This document shows positions 35,521 through 46,100 of a stretch of 64,000 nt of DNA, piece by piece. The notes below the pieces were generated by a model. The model had not been told where the DNA came from, ran no database searches, and saw nothing but the letters and a program-made list of their open reading frames with translations. The stretch is from Cloeon dipterum (lineage: Eukaryota; Arthropoda; Insecta; Ephemeroptera; Baetidae): NCBI RefSeq assembly GCF_949628265.1, contig NC_088789.1, positions 23,491,883 to 23,555,882 of the forward strand, in the 5' to 3' direction. Position 1 is the stretch's first letter; every line of letters begins with the position of its first letter. The position numbers and the translations under genes were made by a program.

Positions 35521-37575
35521 CTATTTCTTGGTGGCCTTGGTGGCCATCACCTTGGCCATCATGTGCTTGACGCTCTTCTTCTTCAGGCTTGCCACCGCCT
35601 TCGCTTGGTTGTCGGCCAGCACGTCGTTGCGCACCAGCGTCAGGTTGCCCAAGCGGATCATCTTGTCTTCCCACTTCTTCAGACTGGCCAGGTACTCCAC
35701 ACGCAGCTCGTCGCTGCGCTTCTGGTACTTGTCCTTTGTGGCGGCGTCCAGCTTGCGCCACTGCTCGCCCAACTTCACCTGGAAATCCTAAAACACCAGC
35801 AAAATTGTGCTTTAAAGGGCTGGTAATTTTAGATTCAAAATAATTGTATCGCCACACACAAAAGAAACTATGAAATAACCCAGAAAAGCAGGATGAAATC
35901 TGGATAAACAATCCCGCCAGAGTTAACAGAGTTTTAACTCAAGTTTTAATCATGCTAGAACATTAAACTGCGCCAAACGATGCCTAATTAGAAGACCAAA
36001 AATATTTATGCTTGCATTTTTTTAAATTTCGATATGAGTGACTTTTTGGAATTTATTTTAAAATTGATTATTCTAGGATTATTACGAAATAGAAGACAAA
36101 ATATTGCCCCTAGTTTGAATAATATTCCTAAAATGTTTCGGGATGGAGAAATAAGCAATTTTCAAGATCATAAGGAGGGTCAAAAGTTGAAAAGAGGGAT
36201 TTTTTAAATCAGGTAAATAGTGAAAGTAAATATTGCACGATGGATAGATTGATTTATATGTTCAGAACAAGCTTTGAGTAGCCCTAGGTCAGACAAGACC
36301 ACAAGAACGAATGAGAAATAGAGCATCCATTGGGAATACCTGGGAAATTCAGACCCAAGCAGAAGCAAAAGCGGTAATATGAGAATCGGGCCGGGATTGG
36401 GTATTTTTTCAGGACAGGAATCCCGATGAGCAGTTTCAGGCGAATTGAACCTCCAAATTGGTAGATAATTTTTTTGATGTTGGAATTTTTAGGTATATTT
36501 GCTAGAAGTACTTTTTAATAGCGCTGTATGGGTTTGATCTGCAAGATCTTCACACCGTTAGAACTGCAAGTCAAGCGCTCTCAGAAAATGTGCAGTTTTG
36601 ACCCTCCGTGTGCCTTTCATATGCTTGGGACCAAGCTTTAAAGCAAATCAAGGCGTTACCAAAGGTTAAACTAGACTTACAATCCGTGGAATGTTTCCTC
36701 TATTAGCACTGGCTTCTTGGGAATAGAGCATGAAGGCAGTCAAGTACCTCTTGGGCTTGCCATTTTCTCTCTCTTGCTGCAATCAGGATAGCAAATTATT
36801 TTCAAGTTCTGTTGAATTCTGTCCGTGAACAGGTTACCATTCGAATTTCCTTCTTGGCCAGCTTTTTCTTCTCCTGTTCCTTGACATCTTCAATCAGCGC
36901 CTTCTGCTCTTCAGTCAAGCTGCTCTTGTAATTCTCCACAGCCTGCAGGTAGGCGGCCCATTCATTCGAGAAGTTGGCCTCGAAAGGCTTCCTCTGCGTG
37001 GCGCTCAACTTCTGCCACTCGGCACCAGCAAGTTTTGTGATTTCTGCAAAGAATATTCAAAATCAACGCATAAAAATTTGTTTTTAAATTTATGTATGTA
37101 TGTATTTTATTATTTTTCTCCAACTAAAACAACAAAATATTTTTCTTAGTATTATAATTAATTACATAATTTACCAGTGAACTTGAGGTTGGGGTTGGCC
37201 TTCACGAGGTTGGGTCGAAGTTGGTTTATGTATTTGAGGTAAGGGGTCTGTGGTTTCTTGGGCCTCGCAGGAATGCCGTGTTTCTCCTCCACCCATCTCT
37301 TCAGCCCGGCACTTTGCTGAAGGTTGACACTCCTGTCCGAAAACGGATTTGAATTTGAACTTGAGAGAACAAGATAATAGGCTGACAAGCCCAGTGACAA
37401 CCATTTTGCAATCCGGCCAAATGGGAATGCATTATTTCAGAACGCAAAACAATGAGGCCATCACATTGTGACATCCAAGAGCAGAATTAGGCGAATAAAA
37501 AGGATCTCACCTGCCAGCGAGGAATGTACGTTGGCACGCCATCAGGGTGCCGAACTTCTGAGTCAAGCCCTGCAT
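35521..37575 (-). CDS. TFAM: TFAM, mitochondrial transcription factor A (263 aa, 5 exons)
   Basis: TFAM packages mtDNA and activates mitochondrial promoters. Exons (-) are 37575-37511, 37332-37175, 37043-36838, 36776-36681 and 35787-35521 (TAG), all GT-AG and in phase. A presequence with MACQRTFLAGR targets mitochondria. HMG box 1 runs from about residue 45 (RPKKPQTPYLKYINQLRPN ... EWQKLSATQRKPFEANF). A basic helical linker (VKEQEKKKLAKKEIR) joins HMG box 2 (GKPKRYLTAFMLYSQEAS ... LGEQWRKLDAATKDKY). A basic tail follows, ending KHMMAKVMATKATKK. Length is close to other insect and vertebrate TFAMs. The frame after the stop codon is open for another 80 codons (separate entry). The ATG chosen is the first that gives a short basic presequence. 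Confidence 0.92.
36533..36630. repeat. Dispersed repeat copy, related to 2938-3030
   Basis: The copy lies in the last TFAM intron and shares TTTGATCTGCAA, AAGTCAA, TCAGA and TTTTGACCCTC-GTGTGCC blocks in order with the copy at 2938-3030. Confidence 0.4.
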
Positions 37576-38780
37576 AGTGGCAAATTCGATCAAGGATTCA
37601 AATCGGAAAATTCGGGGAACGAAGAAAGGTTCGCAGCAAGGGAGCAAGCAATGCAGCGAGAAGCGGAATGATGATGGCAGACAAAAGCACGGGGTGGGGG
37701 TTGTTGTTGGTGCTTGCTGAGCCAATCAAAACGCTTCCCGCTGCTGATAATGAGATTTTACCGCTAGAGCGAAATTTTAAATGAGTCGATTATGGAAAAA
37801 AGCGCAAAAAGCACGTGGTGTACTCGACATGAAGGGAAAATGGACAGTGGGTTTGAATATTTGGAAATTACCCACTTTGAGTGACAGTTTTAAGAGGTCT
37901 GTCACGTGAAATGAACTCCTTTCAATTTATTTTTGAACCATGATTACACACTTTAATGGATGATGCTGCAAAACCCCAGAAAAATCCTTGCCGTAAATTA
38001 TGCATAATTGGGTCGAAGCCAAAATTGACCTATGTATAGCGCTGTAAATTTGAGAGGAAATTGGATGCAAAATTATCATGCTGTTCGAATAGAGAGGACT
38101 GTATCCCTACATTTTATTTCACATAAAAAAGCGCCATGCACCTTTAATTGAATAAATCTAAACGAGAGAAGTCGAAATCTGCCAAGAAAATATGGGGGCG
38201 CTTTTCCAAATTTTATTTTATAAAGGTGCTCTTAAGGATGCAGTTCAATTACTTTATCCACTTCTTACTGAAAAAGAAAAAAAATTGTACACAAAATTTT
38301 CATGGCTTTATTCAGTAAAAATATTTCATACTCATTATCGATGGACGGTTTTATGAAAGGGTATTTATACTGTCTAGTGCCAAACAAAAACCTTAGGGTT
38401 GATTAGGGTGTATAGTAAAATGACTTATTATTTGACATTTTTAAATGAAATTACAGTACAATATATATACACTACGCAGGATTTCTTCATTTTTTTTTAA
38501 TTTAAAAGCAAATAAACAATTTTAATTGATTTAAATCCAGTATTATGTAGTTTTATTCAATTAATATTTTATGCTATCTGATTACTAAGTATCAAATTAA
38601 AAAGGTGTCTGTCAAATGAAAAACTTGTTCATCTAACGTGGAATTATTGATTGTATTTATCATATTTATGTTCACGCGTTTCCAAAATAAAACAAATTCG
38701 TTTAATGAAACATATCTTCTTCCCTATATTTCTTGTTTAAATTTCAATTTTTGAACACCTATAACATATCTTATTTTTAC
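37576..38780. other. TFAM upstream flank, no further gene seen
   Basis: AT-rich sequence after about 37700 with no supportable coding exon. The TFAM promoter should lie near 37580-37760, where the sequence is GC-richer. Confidence 0.35.
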
Positions 38781-38978
38781 CTACAAAATGATAAAATTAG
38801 CATTAAATGTAAAAAAAGCAAGAGGTGAGCGAGCGCGGCGCGGGCCGGGTGCATTGTGAAACGGCGGTAGTGGCGGCCGGCAGCAAAAGATCGCAGCAGC
38901 TTCCTGAAACAGCGCGCCGATCGTGGTGTCCAAATCTTTTTTGAGCGACTCTCCAATTTTCAGGCCAATCACAGACAT
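38781..38978 (-). CDS. Small ORF of unknown function (65 aa)
   Basis: An ATG-initiated frame encodes MSVIGLKIGESLKKDLDTTI followed by GALFQEAAAIFCC, then a Pro/Arg stretch and a hydrophobic end. The first 30 residues look like an amphipathic helix and could be coding. The rest crosses a GC-rich tract and may be a shadow. No splice donor ends the plausible part. Family unknown; it may be no gene at all. Confidence 0.25.
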   Translation of the reverse strand: MSVIGLKIGESLKKDLDTTIGALFQEAAAIFCCRPPLPPFHNAPGPRRARSPLAFFTFNANFIIL

Positions 38979-39701
38979 GTTGCTATTAAAGTTGGGAAAT
39001 TAAGTTGGCTGATCTGGTCGCAGTGTGCTACTGGTCGGGGAGTGCGACCGGCCAACCCTCACAACTTGTAAAGTGACCTCGAGAGCCCCTGGACGCGATT
39101 TTGGCCTTCCTTTGTAAGTGAACAACGGCCCCTCATAGCCAGAAATTAACAAATACACGAAATTTCACCTGACACAGAACAAAAACACGGTTGATAATAT
39201 TTGCAAAAATCATAACAGGGTGTTTTTTATGTAAGAATGATTTTTTAATTATTAATATTTGCTTTCGAACCATTCGGAGGGTGGGGAACATTGTGATTTT
39301 TGCGCTTTACTCGAGGGGGAAAATACACCGAAATTTAAACACATAATATTCAGCAGTTACGTCTCTGGATGAATTATATAAATAGATTCTTGTAGACACA
39401 GCACGGCAAAAACTAATCATCCTACAGCAGCCAGTTTTAGCTGGCGTACGCGATTGTGTAATAATCTGCTGTCCCTCCGCGAAAATAACGCAACCCCAGC
39501 TGATGAAAATCGCGAATTTGACTTGTTGACTCGGGGAGCACACGTCACGGTCTAGCGAACTTGGCTATATTAAATTACTAATTTTACTATCAAAGGAGAA
39601 TAATTAAAAATCAAATTTATAGCCGTTACACAAACTAAAAATATCCGGATAAACACGATTCTAGAAGCTCGGGAGTGGGAAATCCGCAGGCAATTTGCAA
39701 T

Positions 39702-39893
39702 TTACAATTTGAGCGGATGAGTGTGCGAGTACGCAGATTCGGCGCTTGAAGTAGAGTCCTTTGAGCCAACCAAAATAAAGCCATAAAACTCGGTGGTGGA
39801 GTCTTTTGATATCAACTTGGGCAGAGTTTTGAGCGCGGCGAGTTTTAACAAAATCGCCCGCCTGTCCCTACCGCTGATGTAAAAATAGCCCAT
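39702..39893 (-). CDS. Small ORF of unknown function (63 aa)
   Basis: An ATG-initiated frame encodes MGYFYISGRDRRAILLKLAA, then TEFYGFILVGSKDSTSSAES, and stops at TAA. Composition is balanced and protein-like, but there is no recognised motif, partner exon or conserved context. Confidence 0.25.
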   Translation of the reverse strand: MGYFYISGRDRRAILLKLAALKTLPKLISKDSTTEFYGFILVGSKDSTSSAESAYSHTHPLKL

Positions 39894-40178
39894 TCTGTAA
39901 TACGACTTTCCTTCTGGCCACTAGTGACGTATCTCCATCTAGTCCTAGCTGTAAGCTTTTACTGCCGCTTGTTTTTTCACCCATGTCCAGTTTAAATGCG
40001 TTTCTTCCCGATCCTATTTCTGCCTACACAATCCGAGTCAGATAACAGTGAAATAAATTAAAAGCTTCGCTCGCGGCAGCTCCGATTTACAGAATTAAAA
40101 CTAAACCTTAATTAATTTGTTTCCATTTCAGATTTGTTTATGGAGTAATTCAAGAGTCTGTTGGAAAAATCAACAATT

Positions 40179-40818
40179 ATGCCGTACGAACAGCACTTCA
40201 GTATGGCCGCCATGAAGCAGTCAGGTGGGAATTATAATGTTTCTGAAACCTAATGCACCATTTAATTAGGAATGGCCGTCATTTATCTCCAGTTTGAAAC
40301 ATCTGGAAGCATTTCAAAACTAGGCCAACAATTTTATTTCCGTTCCAACGCTGAATTCTGGAATGTTTGGAGACAATCCAAAAAGTCCCATAACGTATCA
40401 GCTGTTCGGGAATTCCTGGGTCACTCCTAAAGTGCTTGGTGCATTTTATGAAGAAAATAATATCAGCTTTTAATTGTGAATTTTGTATTTTTCAGGCTTC
40501 ATGGCGCAACTAAGCGGGGTGCTCAACAAAAAGATGGAAGTCATCCAGAAGAGTTCCGATTCCGAGCAGAGAAGCTCCGAATCCGTGCAGAGGAGCTCTG
40601 AGTCCGTGCAAAAGAGTTCTGGGTCCGTGCAGAAGAGCTCAGAGTCCACAATTACCACTTTTTCAAGCATGAGAAAGTCCAGCACGACCGTCGAGTCCAG
40701 TTCGACCTCGTACATCGAGACGTCCAACTCCGGAAGCACCACCGTGCTGCTGCAGAAGCAGGAGGAGATCGTCATCGAGGAGCAGATCGACGAGCCAAAG
40801 GTCTGCAACAAAGACTGA
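40179..40818 (+). CDS. Short Ser-rich repeat protein (122 aa, 2 exons)
   Basis: Exons are 40179-40224 and 40496-40818 (TGA), GT-AG, phase 1. The product starts MPYEQHFSMAAMKQSGFMAQ and LSGVLNKKMEVIQKSSDSEQ. It continues into four or five 8-residue repeats (consensus S-E-S-V-Q-[RK]-S-S), then a Ser/Thr-rich part (TTFSSMRKSSTTVESSSTSY) and an acidic end EEIVIEEQIDEPKVCNKD. There is no signal peptide or membrane segment. Heavy Ser content suggests phosphorylation and disorder. I do not recognise the family. The start codon is supported by the matched splice phase. It lies 2.3 kb upstream of the F-[VI]-P-G repeat gene on the same strand. Confidence 0.55.
40548..40650 (+). repeat. 24-bp tandem repeats in the Ser-rich gene
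   Basis: Four to five imperfect 24-bp units (consensus GAGCTCCGAGTCCGTGCAGA) encode 8-residue Ser-rich repeats. Differences are mostly at third positions. Confidence 0.75.
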
Positions 40819-43122
40819 ATTTTTTTTAATTTTTGTTTTACGTGTGTGAAAATGGGCTCAAACAGGTTCAAATTTATTAATTTCAATCTGGGTGAGCGGA
40901 GTGTTTGCTTGAGTAAACGGACACAGAGACGGCTTTTTAGGCTTCTTGAAAGACAAATAACATGAAATTAGCTGTGGAGCTTTTTTGCCGACTGAGTTAG
41001 TGAGTGAGGGTGCAGTCAAACAGTGCGTTGGCTGCCATGCCAATGTCAAACAGCACGCGGCCCCTTCTCGCAGACATTCTCGTTCCGCCAAACAACAAAA
41101 GATGACATCAGCTCACACTTTGCCGACGTATGCCGTATGCCTGTCCACTTCAAATCAAACTATTTATTTTACGGCCGGTGATTTATCTCGAAAATAAAAT
41201 TTTTTAGTATTAATTTATTTATTTAAATCATAATTTGGTGACGTGAGACAGAATGTGGCATTTCGAGTGTCTGGTTTCAGAGAGGGGACGCAATAATTTT
41301 TACATACAGGCAAAGATATATTGATTGGAAATCCCGAAACCCGGCCCGGGCTTGGAAAGCGTCCAAGCGGCGAACTTTCAAACGAGAAATGCCGCCCGTC
41401 CCATCAATTGCCAATTCTTTCTTTATCATGAGCCGCGACAAAAGTGAATAGACCATATTATTCCATGCTCCAAACAAAAATTCCCGTCCGCTCGGCTAAT
41501 TAATATATGGCATTTTTGAGTGACGGGACGAAGATCGAGGAGGACATGGGAATTCGTGTGCTACGAGAGAAATTCTCGTCCGCCAATATTCGACACCATG
41601 AGGAATCGTGTTTGTATTTTTCCGTCGTCGCGTCTCTCTTTCTTCCTCTCGCGCCGGCGGGAGGGTTTTTCTGCGAGTGCACGGTACTCTGGTGGAGCAG
41701 GCGATCGAGGGTATTGTGTGACCGCCGTCGGCGACAAACATAGATCGAGCCAAGCCATCCACGTGACTTATTGCACCCCCCTCAGTTTGATTGGCTAATG
41801 GTCTCCATTAAATACAAATTAACTTAGACAGGCGTCGAGCGCGCGCGAGAGCTAGCGCCACAGCCGCTGCCGCGCCAGAACTAACACCGCGCGAAAGCCG
41901 CCGCCGGCTCGCCTTTTTAAACTTTTTTTAATTAGAAATGTCGTCGACCACATTAAATTAATTAAATTTTAACAACGCGGAACTGTTTATTGGTGGAGAT
42001 CAAGGGGAAAATTGTATTTGTTTCAAATAGTATATATAATAATTCTCAATTCCCAAGGGATTGTATTTTATTATATAAAATCCTCCAATTGTAAGTAACG
42101 ATCAGTGTGTATAAATACGTCGGTTAAATTTTTTTCTTGGCAAATTAACAGAAATGATTCGAATTCCCTGGCGGCATACTCGATCGGCTCTCTCTCATGC
42201 GGAGAGTCAGTGACCGGTACGCCTGCAATTACCACGGCTATGCAACCGTTTGCGAGCACGTGCGCAACAGGTTGCCTACGCTCAAATTTTACACTCGTTA
42301 TTTTAGCCGAGAATCGAAACGGCCTTTGGTCGATATTCGACGTCACGCTGAACACGAGAGAAAGAGCCAGAGCTAATGAGGTAAAAATAAAATTCAAGAG
42401 CAGCCGAGGATTTGTTTAAGCGCGGCGGGACAAGCATAAATATTGCTGACAAGGGAAACATGAAGGCAACTTGTTCGATAAAATAAACACTCAGGCTTTT
42501 CTATTTCTGGCGGGCGCGTTATCTGCGCACGCTTCCTGTCATCGAGTGCCGCTTGCCGCCGTGAATAATTGCGGATTCGGTCGCGAAGCGCCTTCTATTA
42601 ATTACAATGCCAAGGTAGCCGCGCCGGTGAGTCACGAGGCCGGTCACGACTGCCGGCGGGGGCGGGGCCGCCCATCTGCGGAGGAGGCCATCATCGTCGT
42701 CGACTCCTGAGGGCTGCTGACAGAGGGACGCGCCGCGGTGACGTCTGTCAAGTCAGGAGACGCTGTCGAGGAATCCGATTTGGATTTTCGCCGCTGACCA
42801 GGCGAGTTTTTCTTCGAAGCGCCAAGGCTCACCCTCTGCGTGCGGAGAGAGGGAGGTCTAAATTTGGCCACTCACCAAGCGCGCAAGAGCACGGCAGCTC
42901 GGCAGAAGAAGCAGTCCGCTCGGTGATTCCTACTTTGGAATATCGCAGCACGTGGGAATATTTTGGCGCTCACCTGGAACAGGCAGCGGAATGGTCTGAC
43001 AGAGACTCGGCTTCCCACCGACAAAGGCTCGTGCTTCCGATCTCAACGAACGTGAAACTTATTTATTTTTTAGCATTATTTTTATATTTACACACACGCA
43101 AAAAATCGAGTGAGAGGCGAAC
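40819..43122 (+). promoter_or_regulatory. 5' flank of the F-[VI]-P-G repeat gene, GC-rich in parts
   Basis: Islands of GC-rich sequence lie at about 41500-41900 (including CGAGCGCGCGCGAGAGC) and 42520-42880. They are likely to hold the promoter and non-coding 5' exon(s) of the gene that starts at 43123. No coding exon is supportable; the minus-strand frame at 42071-42397 has no ATG start. Confidence 0.3.
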
Positions 43123-46100
43123 ATGTCTCAGTACTGCCGAATTACGGGTAAGAGCCGCGGCCTGCCGAAGCCCAACTACTTCCCGCTGCTGCCGCCCATC
43201 TCGGCCGCCGACGCCAAGAAGCTGTGCCGCATCACAGGCAAGTCGCACGGGCTGCCGCCCTCGCACCAGTTCATCCCCGTGCCGCTGAGTCCGCGGCACA
43301 AGAAGTCGGCCTGCGCGGTGACAGGCAAGTCGGTCGGCCAGCCGCAACACCACTTCATCCCCGGGACCCCAAAGGCCGTGCCCCACGAGCCCATTCCGGG
43401 CTTCAGGTACGTGGTGCCGGTGCTCAACAACCCGCCGGCCCTGCTGCAGGAGCTGCTGAGCCACGAGACGCTGCCGGACAGCATCGTCGCGCAGTATGTT
43501 TACACGCTGGAGGAGAAGCAGTGCGGCATCGTGCTGCCGGCCACCATCGAGGCCGCCGTCCGCCTGGGCACCGTCTCCGACATGCTGCTGCAGAACACCA
43601 ACGAACGATTCACGCTGAAATTCGAGGAGGGCCGCCAGGTGACCGTCAAGTTGGTCGAGATGCAGCCGCAGCCGGCGACCGCGTCGACGCCCGAGGACGG
43701 CCACACGCCCCTCCTGGACGGTCAGGGCCCGGACAAAAAGCCGCCGCCGCCGCCGGTGCCCGTCGAGAAGCTCAAGATTCCAGGACTGAAGCCCAAGAAG
43801 CAACAGCAGGTGGAGCCGCCACCAAAGCCGCCGGCGCCGCAAACAACAAAGACGGCCGAAATGGCAAAAGGTGATGATGCACCGAGTGTCGGTGATGCAA
43901 CGAAAGCCAAAGAAGAGTTGGCACCGAGCGTGCAGCCAGCAGTTACCGTAGAGAAGCCCGGCTTAGACAGTCCTATAGAGCAGAAAAAGGTCGCGGAAAA
44001 CAAGATGCAGGCGGAAGAAACGTCATCGCTCGGCGGAATGCAAGAGTTCATCGACTCCATCAGGCAGGAAGTCAGTAAGTTGGAACTTTTGGAGACGGAA
44101 AGCAACAAAGTTTCGTTGGCCGCGCAACCTGCCAAAAAGGAAAAATTGCCCAAGGAACCGGTAGAAAAGCCAGTAGAAAAACCTGTAGAGGAAGTGAAAC
44201 CCGAAGAAAAGAAAGAAGGGGAGGAAGCGGGCAAGGCAGCGGAGGAGGCGCCTATCGAGAAAAAGAAAAAGAAGCCCCCACCAGAAGAAACGGACATTAC
44301 TGCAGAACATAATGATGCAAAATTATCGACTCAAGAGGCATCCACTCGAAAATCGGCCGCAGGCGAAATCGCTGATGAGCCGAGGCGAGTCAGACGAGGC
44401 AGTGCGTCGCGAGCACTCGACACGTCGGTGCTGAAATCCGTTTGGGATGTTGCAAAGCGGGACGAAAAAAGTGAGAAAAACGGCCTTTCAATCAAGTATG
44501 TACTTGGAAAACAGCCTAACCTCAAAGATATTTTGGTTCTCCAGAAAAAGATGGAGGCCGGCCCGGTGATCGAGCTGGTCTGGGACGGAGAATTGCTGCA
44601 GGGCAAGAACATCGAAATCAGCGAGGGCAAATTCTGTTTCGTGCCCGGAAAAATGGTCCACGGACAATTCATGGCCGGCCAGACCGTCGAGGGCATTTTC
44701 GTCCCTGGCTTGACCATAAAGACTCCATCAAAAATTTCGCTCATCCCTGGCTGCGTGATGAAAGAGGAAGGATTCGTTGCGGGTATCAACAAAGAACTAA
44801 AATTCATTCCCGGACAAATTTTCAAGGACGGCGAGAAAGAACTGTTCGTGCCTGACGAGCAGGTGGTAACTGACAATGGAGTTAAATACATACACAGAGA
44901 AGAAGTTCCAGCAGGTGCTGTTCCAATTCAACTTCCGCCCGCGCCAAAGAAGCAAGAGGCGCACAAGGAAAACGGAACTGCAGTAAACGGTAAAAAAGAG
45001 CGAGCATTAAAAGACAAGAAACTAAAAAAGGTTAAAGGTCTACTAAAGGACAGGAATGTCGTTTATGGCCACATGCTTCAAATGGAAAAGGGTGTCCAGT
45101 TTTATCCAGAGGGACACGAATTACCCACCGCAGGTGTTTTGAGGACAATCCCTGGACAACTGGTGAAATGTCCTGAGGAGGAAGAACCGAGGTTTGTACC
45201 TGGCATGATGATGGAAGGCAAATTCGTCGCTGGCCAAATGGTCTGCACGGCCGAAGGCACGAAGTTCGTCCCTGGACAGCTTGTTAGGAACAAAGAAGGA
45301 GCCAAATTCGTACCTGGCCAAACACTTGAAGACGGACAGTTCGTGCCAGGTCAGGTTGTTGATGGAAAATTCGTCCCCGGCCAAATTGTTCAAACAACTG
45401 CAGGACCAACCTTTATCCCAGGTCAAGTAATTTCTACGCCCGAGGAAGGTGCGAGATTCGTACCTGGAAGGGTGGTTGAAACCCTTGACGGGCCGCACTT
45501 TGTGCCGGGACGAGTCATCGAGGACCAAAATGGCAGCGTTGCTTTCGTACCTGGAAGGGTGGTGGAAACGATTGAAGGTCCAAGATTCGTGGCTCCTGAT
45601 TTGGAATCGACACCTGACGGCACGCCAAAGTACGCCATGCAGAGTTTTGAGGTCAGCCCTGAAGAACTGCAACTGATTGAGCAGAGAGGCACCACCAACA
45701 TGGAGAGCGCCGGAATTATCGATCAACAAATGCTGGAGCAATTAGCCAAGGCTGGAATTACTCTGTCTCAAAAGAGTTTGCCAGACGTTTTTGTCACACC
45801 GAGAAATCTGCAGGAAATTTCAAACCGCATATCAGGTCGACTTCGCTTGCCAGAGGAGGCGAAAATTAAAATTTCGTTGGTTTTAGAAAAGGTCGCAGAA
45901 TTAGGTCACAATATTCAACACGGAAAAGCAAAAGATGAAGCGCATGAAAAACTAAACCTGTCCAAGTGCGAGTCCATTGCTCAAAATCACGCATTCGAAA
46001 TAATCGAGTCTGCAGTCACAGCCGCAGTTTTGACAGCCTCCAAAGACTACAGCGTCAACCCTGGAGAAGCAACAGTGCAAGAAATGAACAGCGTGTTGGA

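Noticed and set aside
42071-42397. 108-codon minus-strand frame with a signal-peptide-like start (FTSLALALSLVFSVTS)
   Set aside because: It starts at TTG, not ATG, and lies opposite the likely promoter of the repeat gene. No splice partner was found.
43063-43842. 259-codon open frame antisense to the start of the large repeat gene
   Set aside because: It is a mirror of GC-rich sense codons, rich in Arg and Leu, with no motif or splice context.
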